From Emiliania huxleyi CCMP1516 (lineage: Eukaryota > Haptophyta > Isochrysidales > Noelaerhabdaceae), in assembly GCF_000372725.1 (NCBI RefSeq), contig NW_005196981.1:67764-97763 (forward strand): a DNA stretch of 30,000 nucleotides, in the 5' to 3' direction. This document shows positions 6,839 through 14,536 of the stretch, piece after piece (within the stretch, counting starts at the first letter, position 1; each line of letters starts with the position of its first letter). Made by a program: the position numbers and the translations under genes. A model generated the notes under the pieces. It saw only the letters and a program-made list of their open reading frames with translations. It had not been told where the DNA came from and made no database searches.

Positions 6839-9163
6839 CTACGCCTGCTTGGCCGTCAGCCCAAAGGGCAGGCCGCCGCCGCCGCCGTCCCCCTGCCCCT
6901 TCGCCGCGGTGAGCTTGCCCACCGCCGCCGCGCTCAGCGCCTGCTCGACCACGCCCGCCAAACCGGCCCGGGGGCCCGGGCTGTCCCGCATCGGCAGTAC
7001 GGGCATGATGTACTCTATATTTGCCGCCTGCATGTATGCGTGGCAGAAGAGGAGCAGCCGCGACTTGGCCGCGTAGATGGCCATGATCTCGTGCGCGGCG
7101 TACACGCTCGTCGGCCAGATGTTGAGGAGCAGGTGCCCCTTGTCGAGCGCGGCCTCGCCAAACTGGTTGTCGCACGCGCTCCAGTCGCCCGACCCGTCCG
7201 AGACGTACGAGGTGATCGCCTCGAGCAGCTCGTTGATCTTGCTCGACTGCGTGGCGACCGGCACCATCAGCTGGACGAGCAGCGTCAGCTTGCCCGAGCG
7301 CGACAGGTTGGTCAGCGCCATGTTCTTGACGGAGCTGTTGCTCACCACCATCGCCTCGCCGTTGGCGGTGAGGAAGTGCGTCCGCATCACCTCGATGTCC
7401 TTGACGATGAGCGAGTACAGGACGGGCCCCTGGCCGGGCGTGGCGACGTACACGCGGTCGCCGATGTCGTACGGGCGCGTGACGTACGTGAAGAAGAAGC
7501 TGCTGAACACCTCGGCGACCAGGCCGCCGGCGAGCGAGAAGAAGACGAGCAGCGCCGAGGTGAGCGGGATGAGCATGCTGACCAGGTTGATCCGGATGAA
7601 GGGGAGCCGCAGCAGCAGCACGAGGAAGATGAAGGCGACGAGGACCTGCAGGCCGCGCAGCAGGATCTTTTGCAGCCGGTCGAAGCTCTCGACCGAGGCG
7701 GTGAGCAGCCGCTGCTCCTTGTACGAGCGCTCGACCACCTTGCAAAACTGGTCTCTGTCGACCAGCTGTCCGTACGGGAAGAGGTCGGCCGCGAGCTTTG
7801 GCGGCGGCGGACGCCGGTCGCCCTGGTAGGCCCAGCGGAGGAGCGCGTCCCGGTCGACGGACGGCTCCTCCTTCTCGCCGCTCGTGCGGCCCGTCCGCCT
7901 CGGCGGCAGCGTCACCAGGCCCTCCTCGCGGAGGAGCAGGTTGAAGATGCGCTGCGCGCGCCGGCGCGCCTGACAGAGGCTGGCCGCCTCTGCGAGCTCA
8001 GAGCCGAGGTCGAGCGGCCCGGCCAGCCTCTGGAGCTGCTGCTGCAGCTTGCTGAGGCCGGAGAGGTGCCGTGAGAGCAGGCCCTCGCCCGCCGCGTCCC
8101 GGGGCGACGGCCGCATCGGGTAGGCGCGCCGCCGCTCGCAGCTCTTGGCAGCGGCCGCGACCTTGCGCAGCGCCGCCTGCTGCTCGTAAGCGGACTGGGA
8201 GCGGTCCTCGTAGTGCTTCAGCGCGAGCTGGTTCTGCGAGAACTGGACGGCGGCGTCGAGGAGGCAGAACGCGAGCGCTGCCGCCAGCATCCACATGCTG
8301 GCCGGGACGAAGGAGGGCAGCTCGTAGAGCCGCTTCCAAGTCAGCCGGTCAAAGTAGAGGAGACGGAAGACGCCGTTCGTCGCGGGGAAGAGGATCGCCG
8401 GGGGGCAGAGCGGCATCGAAAAGATGCTGTGCAGTAGCAGCACCACGATGCCGGGCAGCGTGCGCAGGATCGACGGGATGCTCAGAAAGGAGATGACGAC
8501 GAGCGAGAGGAGGCGCGCCGCAGCGAGCGAGTAGAGCGGCCGCGCGATCCAGAGGATGAGGTATTGGGCGAGTCGGATGTCGTCGTCCGGCCCCCAGCCA
8601 TCCGAATCGTCGGGCTCAGCGTACAGCTTGGGGCCCGTGACTGCGCCAGTGCATTTGGATAGAGACATGCATCTTGGATCAATCTTTGACGGCGCCTCGA
8701 CGAGGATGACTGCAACGGGCACCGCGAGCAGGAGGGCCGCGCCGGCCAGCTCGCGGAGCAGCAGAACGCCCAAGCTGAGACTGCACTCGGAGAACGTCGG
8801 CATCATGCGCCGCAGCCGAGTGAGTTGAGATGGCGGCGGCTTGTCTGCGCCTTTGGGGGCCCACACCGGCAGGTGGTCGGTCGAGCCGAGGATCGGGTCG
8901 AGCTTGTCGCCGATGCGCTCCCCGCTCTTCGGCCTCTTGTCGCCGATGCGCTCCCCGCTCTTCGGCCTCTCCTCGGCCGCCCGATGGCTCGCGTGCTCCT
9001 CCTCCTCCAGCTCAATCTCCTCGAGGATCGAGTTCTCGACTCTGTCGACGGCGCCCACTGGAGTCATCGAGGCATTCATGTCGTGCACCATCTGCAACGC
9101 CTCGGCAAAGTTGGCCGACTCGGCAACCACCGAGCCGCTCCTGCCCCGGTCGCTCTCCGCCAT
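6839..9163 (-). CDS. MscS-like mechanosensitive ion channel (plant MSL type)
   Basis: This 774-residue membrane protein starts at ATG 9161-9163 and stops at 6839-6841. Six hydrophobic segments are visible at about 131-155, 198-228, 234-256, 284-307, 503-524 and 526-551. The last leads into the MscS core: a Gly/Ala-rich pore-lining stretch (SLAGGLVAEVF), then FTYVTRPYDIGDRVYV at about 559-574 and a beta domain with VVSNSSVKN. The D-[IV]-G-D-R signature after the pore helix is characteristic of the family. The long hydrophilic region between segments four and five, rich in Lys, Arg and Gln, is usual for plant and algal MSL4-10 type proteins. Its role would be osmotic pressure release at the plasma membrane or an organelle membrane. 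The N-terminus carries an 11-residue direct duplication. No intron is needed. Confidence 0.88.
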   Translation of the reverse strand: MAESDRGRSGSVVAESANFAEALQMVHDMNASMTPVGAVDRVENSILEEIELEEEEHASHRAAEERPKSGERIGDKRPKSGERIGDKLDPILGSTDHLPVWAPKGADKPPPSQLTRLRRMMPTFSECSLSLGVLLLRELAGAALLLAVPVAVILVEAPSKIDPRCMSLSKCTGAVTGPKLYAEPDDSDGWGPDDDIRLAQYLILWIARPLYSLAAARLLSLVVISFLSIPSILRTLPGIVVLLLHSIFSMPLCPPAILFPATNGVFRLLYFDRLTWKRLYELPSFVPASMWMLAAALAFCLLDAAVQFSQNQLALKHYEDRSQSAYEQQAALRKVAAAAKSCERRRAYPMRPSPRDAAGEGLLSRHLSGLSKLQQQLQRLAGPLDLGSELAEAASLCQARRRAQRIFNLLLREEGLVTLPPRRTGRTSGEKEEPSVDRDALLRWAYQGDRRPPPPKLAADLFPYGQLVDRDQFCKVVERSYKEQRLLTASVESFDRLQKILLRGLQVLVAFIFLVLLLRLPFIRINLVSMLIPLTSALLVFFSLAGGLVAEVFSSFFFTYVTRPYDIGDRVYVATPGQGPVLYSLIVKDIEVMRTHFLTANGEAMVVSNSSVKNMALTNLSRSGKLTLLVQLMVPVATQSSKINELLEAITSYVSDGSGDWSACDNQFGEAALDKGHLLLNIWPTSVYAAHEIMAIYAAKSRLLLFCHAYMQAANIEYIMPVLPMRDSPGPRAGLAGVVEQALSAAAVGKLTAAKGQGDGGGGGLPFGLTAKQA
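8903..8968 (-). repeat. Perfect 33-bp tandem duplication inside the MscS-like gene
   Basis: The 33-nt unit at 8903-8935 is repeated exactly at 8936-8968. It encodes RPKSGERIGDK twice in the cytosolic N-terminal tail. Identity at every third position indicates a very recent duplication. Confidence 0.95.
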
Positions 9164-9746
9164 CGTGCCGCTGTGTGACTACCGAGACTTGTTCGATAGC
9201 GCAGCCAGGAAGGAGGAGACGGATTGCATAATAGCGGAAAAAAATAAGAAAACACAAGGGACACACACCCCAAGCGCTGGGGGTCTAGCTCACCTGTTTT
9301 CCACGTTGTCCCTTGCGTCCCTGGTGCTCTCCGTTGGTTGTTTTCCGTCCTTTTTGCTTTTTCTCGCGTTCTCCCGGTTCCCGTTTTTCCGACTTTTCCG
9401 ATCGGCCAAGTTTCGTGTCTCGCTCTGCATGCTCCGCCTCCCCGCGTCGTCTCTGCTCTGCGTCGTCTGGCGACTAAGGGAACCTTAAGTAGTACAAGAA
9501 TATGGGAACACAAGCAGCACAGCGGTATCACCATCTTCCCCAAGTACAGTGTGCTACGAACAGCCGGGGAGCACCGTGCGCGCGCCGTACCGCGTACGCG
9601 GCTACAGTCATGTCAACTCAAATCGCGGGGCATCCGCTAGAACAAATGGAAGGTTCCACATCATGCCGAGACATCAGGAGAGGATCTGGACGCGCAAGAG
9701 CCGTCGCGTGGCGCGAGCGGCTTGCATGGGCGTGCTGCTGCGGCTC
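9164..9746. other. Intergenic: 5' flank of the channel gene and 3' flank of the Tudor-like gene
   Basis: Both flanking genes are on the minus strand. The region is pyrimidine-rich on the plus strand around 9330-9400 and contains a small hairpin (CCCCA-AGCGC-TGGGG near 9269-9283). I see no coding content and no confident promoter motif. Confidence 0.6.
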
Positions 9747-12700
9747 TCAGCCCTCGCCGGCGCCTCGTCTCCTCCGGATCTCGCCGTCGACACCGACGGC
9801 GGCGCCGCCCCCAAACTCGTCCAGCAGCTTCTGCAGCTCGCGCGCGCCCTTCGCCTTGGGCCCGCGGCCCTCCCCGACGGCTGGCTTGCCCGACGGCTCT
9901 CCGCTCTCGCTCGGGTCTCGCTCGGCGTCCTCCTCGCTCTCGGCGGCAGCGGCCGCGCGTGTCGCCGCAAGCTCGGCGTGGCCCTCGCCGCTGAGGGCGC
10001 GGCCCTCGCCCCTGAGGGCGTGGCCCTCGGCCAAAGGGGCGGCGGCGGCCAGCCCGAGGTGGTAGGCTGTCCCCGACTCGGTCACCACGCGCGCGTGCGG
10101 CTGCAGCGGCTTCAGCCGCTGCTCGAGAGGGACGGCGCTCGTGCTGATGAGGGTGCCGTCCTTGAAGCCCGCCTTGCCGTACACCCGCCCCGTGAGCCTC
10201 CCGTCCTCCTCCCACCGCCAGCTGCAGAGCGTGGGCTCCCCGTCCGCGCCGCGCGCCTCTGCCGGCGTGGCTGGCGCCGCGGCGAGCAGCTGCTCCAGCT
10301 CGGAGAGCAATCTCGGGTGCGGGCTCAGGAGGGAGCGGAGGGCGGAGTCGGTCGGGCTTCGCGAGGCCTCGGCCGAGCCGTTGGCCGCCGCCCCCTTGCG
10401 CGCCGGCGGCGCCTGCTCGGCCGCCCCAAAGTGGGCCAGCAGCTGCGTGAGCCGCTCAAACGTGTCGGGCTGCGACGCCAGCAGCTGCTCCTTGGCGGCC
10501 GCCACAAACGACTCCATCGCGCCCTGGAGCGGGTTCGGCGCGGGCGGCGGCGCGGCGGCGGACGACGTCAGATTGGCCTTGGCGCGCGCGTCGTCGCGCT
10601 TCTTCTTGCCGCCAAAGGTGTCGGGCAGCAGCCGGATCTGCGAGAGGCCAACCGTCTGCTCGTCCCAGTCGTCGTAGCGCACGGAGTAGCCGCCCTGCTG
10701 GTTGGTCGAGAGGATGGTCCCCTTGTAGTAGCTGTCCTCCCCCGGCCAGGCGGCAATCACCTCCAGCCCATCGGCGACCGCCTCCCTCTGCGGCGGCGCG
10801 TCGAGAACCAGCTCGCGCACGGTGACCCACTGGTCGGCGCCAGAGTCGAGCCGGACCAGCACCCACTTGGAGGAGGACTGCACCCTCTGGATGACGCCGT
10901 GCGAGAACTTGATGAAGGACAGGCGCGCCCACACCGGGGCCCCAATCACGAAGCCCTCCGCAATGAGCTCCGGCGGCGGCCGCTTCTTCGGCCTCTCCGC
11001 CGGCTCCTTGGCGGCCGCCGGCGCCGCGCCGCCGGCCGCCTCCGCGCCGCCCGCTGGTGCGGCCTCCGCGCTGCCCGCCGCCGCGCCGCCCTTGCTTTTG
11101 CTCGCCTTCCCCACGGACTCCGCCTTGCCCTCGGCGCCCGCCGTCCGCTCTCGCTCTGCAGCGCGCTCTTCGCGCGGCGACGGCCCCGCCGGGGCGGCGG
11201 GCTCGGGCGCCGGCACCGCCACCTTTGCGAGCGGCTTGACGGCCGGTGAGCGGACCTTCGTGGGGATCTCGCCCTGCAAGTCCCATTTGCGCAGGTGGAC
11301 GACGGCGCCGGAGCCGAGCTGCAGGCGCACCCAGCCGTTTCCCACGTGCAGGACCGTCGCCTTCTCCCCCGCGTGCGCGCCGGCCGCCACGGTCACCTCG
11401 GGATTTTTGCCGCCCGGCGCGCTGTTGGTCGCGCCGATCGACGCCAGCGGGGCTTGCTTCTGCGGCTTCTCGGCGGGCTTGGCGACTGCGTCGTCCGATT
11501 CGGACTCGGAGCCGCCAGAGCTCGTGCGCGGCGCGGTGGCGGCGCGCATGCGGCGCGTCATCTGCTGCGGTGGCTTTGTGCCGCCGGGAAGCCGCACGCC
11601 CTCGGCGCCGCGCAGCCTGAGCACGACGTGGGCAACGGCCTTGGCAGCCGGACCCGCCGCCTTGGCGCCGCCCTTGGCCCGCGCGTCCGCCTCGTTCGCC
11701 CGGTCGATCAGCTCCTGCTGGTGCGGGAGCAGCGCCTGGTCGCCGGGCGGCACCCACCTCCACTCGTCCTCGTCGGTCACCCACTCCCTCCGCACGTACC
11801 CGTCGAGCTTGACCCGCAGCCCCTTTCGCATGTCGACAGAGACAACCTCGCCGCGGTACGGCACCGACACCATCTGCTTGCCCTGCCGCTCCTCGTACGA
11901 GACCTGCACGCGCAGCCCGATGGCGGCGCGCGGCGAGTACCCGCGCAAGTCGATCACATCCTCGAGCCGGCCCTCGTCGTCGTCGTCGTCGTCGTCGTAC
12001 TCGTCCTCCTCCCCCCCCCCGTCCTCCTCCTCGCTGTCCCACGCGCGCGCGCCCTCGTCGAGGCGCTGCCGCGGCGCGCCGCGCCGCTGCCCCGCCGGGA
12101 CGCCCTCCTCGCGCTCTCGCCTTCTCGCCGCCGCGCCCTCGACCCGCACAGCGCCGCTGCCGCTGTCGGCACGGCCCACCGCCTGGAGCAACGCCGCCCC
12201 GCCGTTCCGCTGGTCCAAGCCGATGTGCGGCTTGAGCGAGGCCATCTGCTCCGCGTGCCCGCCCCACGGCGCCGGCGGCACAACCACCGGAGCCGGCAGC
12301 GGTGGCGGCGCGGCGGTGCGCGACGCGGCGCCAAAGCCGAGGAGCAGCGCCGCGACACTGTCGTCCTCTGCGCACGGTGTAGGGGCGGCCGGCTCGGGCG
12401 GAGGCGGTGGCGGGGGGAGCGTCTCGTTGGCCAGGAGCTGCGGTGGTACGTATGGCTGCTCCTCCTTCGGCGGCGGCTGCATCGCGTGCGGCTGCGGCAG
12501 AGGCATCGGACTCGGGGGCACCGGCGCGAGCGCTGGCGGTGCGGGCTGAAGCGGTGGCTGCATAGCGAGGGCGATGGCGCTCATTCCGCCGGCCGCCGGC
12601 GCGAGGTGTCGCGAGGCGTCGTTGCCTCCCGCCCGGCCAACAGCCACCCGCGGCTCGACTGCTTGCTGTGTCGGCGCTGCGGTGCACGGCGCCGGAGGGG

Positions 12701-13277
12701 AGCCTCCCCACGCTGCCTGGAGGAGGAGCTCCGCAGCGTCGTTCCTGGTCGGCGCCGGCGGCGCAAGCGCGGCGGCGGAGGCTGCGGACGCCTCCTGGAA
12801 AGACGCCGGGGCGCCCGTACCCTCGCGTGCTGCAGCCGCAGCCGCGCAAGGTGCTGCAGGCTCCGCCGCCGCAGGTCGAGGCTGCAGAGGCGGCGGGGCT
12901 GCAGGCTGCGGCCGCCACTCAGCCGGCTGGGCAGGCGGCAGCGCTGCTGGCGGTGGAGCGGTCCGTGGCGGCTGCGCAGGCTCGAGGCGGGCCGCCGCTG
13001 GAAGATGCCCTTTTTCAGAGATGCGCTGCGCGCAGGCGCCCGCGATGTCCTCCTCGACGCCCGGGTGGCTGGCCGTGTCGGGGCTGTCCGGGATCGGCGA
13101 AGTGGGCGGCGGCTGGATCTTGGGCTGCTGCATGATGACCTGCGACGGGAGGGCTCTCTGGTGAGGGGCGAGCCGGCGCGATGAGGAGGCGCGCGGCGGC
13201 CGCGGCGGCCGCGCGCGCTGGGAGAAGGGCGGCCGGGCGGGGGCGCTGGCCACCGTGGCCTCGGAGAGGACCTGCAT
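9747..13277 (-). CDS. Large Pro/Ala-rich protein with Tudor-like SH3 barrels
   Basis: The frame extends to a TTG at 13412, but the first ATG is at 13277; a second ATG at 13133 is also plausible. From 13277 the product is 1176 residues. The N-terminal ~400 residues are Pro/Ala low complexity, followed by an acidic D/E run at about 415-438. Then come repeated short beta-barrel-like blocks of the Tudor/Agenet/chromo type: about 451-510 (GLRVQVSYEERQ, YRGEVVSVD, EDEWRWV), 622-668 (KATVLHVGNGWVRLQL), 772-824 (GAPVWARLSFIKFSHGVIQ) and 832-885 (VIAAWPGEDSYYKGTIL, YSVRYDDWDEQTV). A final module at about 1015-1075 (TGRVYGKAGFKDGTLIST, VVTESGTAYHLG) is compact and aromatic-containing but unnamed. Such barrels usually read methylated histones or bind DNA, so a nuclear chromatin role is inferred. 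Alanine-rich linkers separate the barrels. Confidence 0.65.
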   Translation of the reverse strand: MQVLSEATVASAPARPPFSQRARPPRPPRASSSRRLAPHQRALPSQVIMQQPKIQPPPTSPIPDSPDTASHPGVEEDIAGACAQRISEKGHLPAAARLEPAQPPRTAPPPAALPPAQPAEWRPQPAAPPPLQPRPAAAEPAAPCAAAAAAREGTGAPASFQEASAASAAALAPPAPTRNDAAELLLQAAWGGSPPAPCTAAPTQQAVEPRVAVGRAGGNDASRHLAPAAGGMSAIALAMQPPLQPAPPALAPVPPSPMPLPQPHAMQPPPKEEQPYVPPQLLANETLPPPPPPPEPAAPTPCAEDDSVAALLLGFGAASRTAAPPPLPAPVVVPPAPWGGHAEQMASLKPHIGLDQRNGGAALLQAVGRADSGSGAVRVEGAAARRREREEGVPAGQRRGAPRQRLDEGARAWDSEEEDGGGEEDEYDDDDDDDEGRLEDVIDLRGYSPRAAIGLRVQVSYEERQGKQMVSVPYRGEVVSVDMRKGLRVKLDGYVRREWVTDEDEWRWVPPGDQALLPHQQELIDRANEADARAKGGAKAAGPAAKAVAHVVLRLRGAEGVRLPGGTKPPQQMTRRMRAATAPRTSSGGSESESDDAVAKPAEKPQKQAPLASIGATNSAPGGKNPEVTVAAGAHAGEKATVLHVGNGWVRLQLGSGAVVHLRKWDLQGEIPTKVRSPAVKPLAKVAVPAPEPAAPAGPSPREERAAERERTAGAEGKAESVGKASKSKGGAAAGSAEAAPAGGAEAAGGAAPAAAKEPAERPKKRPPPELIAEGFVIGAPVWARLSFIKFSHGVIQRVQSSSKWVLVRLDSGADQWVTVRELVLDAPPQREAVADGLEVIAAWPGEDSYYKGTILSTNQQGGYSVRYDDWDEQTVGLSQIRLLPDTFGGKKKRDDARAKANLTSSAAAPPPAPNPLQGAMESFVAAAKEQLLASQPDTFERLTQLLAHFGAAEQAPPARKGAAANGSAEASRSPTDSALRSLLSPHPRLLSELEQLLAAAPATPAEARGADGEPTLCSWRWEEDGRLTGRVYGKAGFKDGTLISTSAVPLEQRLKPLQPHARVVTESGTAYHLGLAAAAPLAEGHALRGEGRALSGEGHAELAATRAAAAAESEEDAERDPSESGEPSGKPAVGEGRGPKAKGARELQKLLDEFGGGAAVGVDGEIRRRRGAGEG

Positions 13278-13441
13278 CTCGTCAAGACGCGCGTCGCGCG
13301 TGATGCGCAGCGGCGAGGGCGGCGCCGTGTCCGGACAAGAGCAGCGCCACTCAGCCGTGCACCTCTCACCCTTGCATACGGAGTTTCTCTTTTCTGGCCT
13401 CGCCGAGAGCAAATAGCGCCAGCTTGGTGGTGCTCTGGCGA

Positions 13442-13522
13442 CTGTGCACAGTGGGCAAAGTCAGGCTGCAACAGGGCAGCACGTTGGTAGTGCCCTGCTG
13501 CAGCCTGGCCTGACATGCACAG
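13442..13522. other. Long imperfect hairpin upstream of the Tudor-like gene
   Basis: CTGTGCA at 13442-13448 pairs with TGCACAG at 13516-13522. Inside this, GTCAGG pairs with CCTGAC, and CTGCAACAGGGCA pairs imperfectly with the complement of TGCCCTGCTGCAG. The loop is short (about GTTGGTA). In the minus orientation it would lie in the 5' leader of the Tudor-like gene. Confidence 0.65.
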
Positions 13523-14213
13523 CGCGAACAGAGGCGGTACTATCGTCCGGCGCTCGCTCGTCACCGAGTCGACTCGCATCGGTTGCCTCCATGAACGGCG
13601 GAGCTATTCTCGCGCCCACACCACACCTGGCTCCAACGTGGACACGCCCATAGCTGGGGACACTACTAGGTCACGCATGGCATCACAGAAGTTTTATCTC
13701 TGGGCCCCGAAAGGCATCTCTAGCAGTGTCGTTACACATGCCCCCTCCCCTCCTGGGCGCATGCGCCTCACGTCTCGCCAGAGCATAAGCCCTTGGCGTG
13801 TGGCGAGACGAGTTTTTCTCCATCGCAGCGAGCAGCAAGCCACCCGCCGCAGACAGCCGGAGGCCTCGCCGCGGCACTGGCTGCGCCGCGGTCCCGCACC
13901 CGTCGACGCAGCTCCCCCCGCGGAAGACCGCGCGTAGCAACGTCTTGACGATCGAGATGAGCGTGCCTGAAGCTCGCCCACCTACTGCCCCTGAGAGTTG
14001 GTTACGAGTGGGATCAGCTCCCCCCCTTGGGATCACAGCTTCCACGACCTCACACCCAACATCACAGGCGGGATCAAAAGGGGACTCCACACCGGACACC
14101 GCCCGGGCACAGACCCCCTACCCGTCGGATTGCACAGGGCCCCCTCGGAGCAGCCCACACACAATCACGCATCGGCAGATTGAGTGCCTGAGTCAGGCAG
14201 ACAGCACAGACAA

Positions 14214-14262
14214 GGAGAGGAGAGAGAGAGGAGAGAGAGAGAGAGAGAGGGGAGAGAGGAGA
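14214..14262. repeat. GA microsatellite
   Basis: A near-continuous AG/GA purine tract, complementary to the TC tract about 170 nt further on. Confidence 0.9.
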
Positions 14263-14430
14263 TGGTGAGGGAGTGTGCACGCGTGTGGAGCGGGGAGGGT
14301 GTCTGTGGTGGGCTGTAGTCCTACTACGTGGTTAAAACCACGCGCCCCTCAGGAGCTTAAGGTAGAGTGGAGCGTCCTAGACGCCTCAGTGCCTCCCACC
14401 GGGTGAGACCATCCGGATCTGCCCAGCGCG

Positions 14431-14455
14431 TCTCTCTCTCTCTCTCTCTCTCTCT
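14431..14455. repeat. TC microsatellite just upstream of the WDR75-like start
   Basis: About 12 TC dinucleotides in a row. On the plus strand this probably lies in the 5' UTR or core promoter of the gene starting at 14537. Confidence 0.9.
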
Positions 14456-14536
14456 GAGTGTGCTTGAAAATTTTTGCTTTTACTCCACGCTGGCGGCGAC
14501 GGAGACCACGTCCTCCAGCACACACTGGGCTCTGCC

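Larger units (their letters stand above)
13278..14536. other. Divergent intergenic region (likely bidirectional promoter)
   Basis: About 1.26 kb lies between the minus-strand Tudor-like gene and the plus-strand WDR75-like gene. It contains a large hairpin at 13442-13522, a GA tract at 14214-14262 and a TC tract at 14431-14455 about 80 nt before the WDR75 start codon. Short ORFs here have no recognisable content. I cannot define a TATA box or initiator. Confidence 0.55.

Noticed and set aside
10456..12918. 820-codon minus-strand ORF and several plus-strand ORFs overlapping the Tudor-like gene
   Set aside because: Arg/Ala/Gly-rich with no motifs; shadow frames of 9747-13277.
14214..14262. GA tract as a CRISPR or minisatellite array
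   Set aside because: Simple dinucleotide repeat without spacers.
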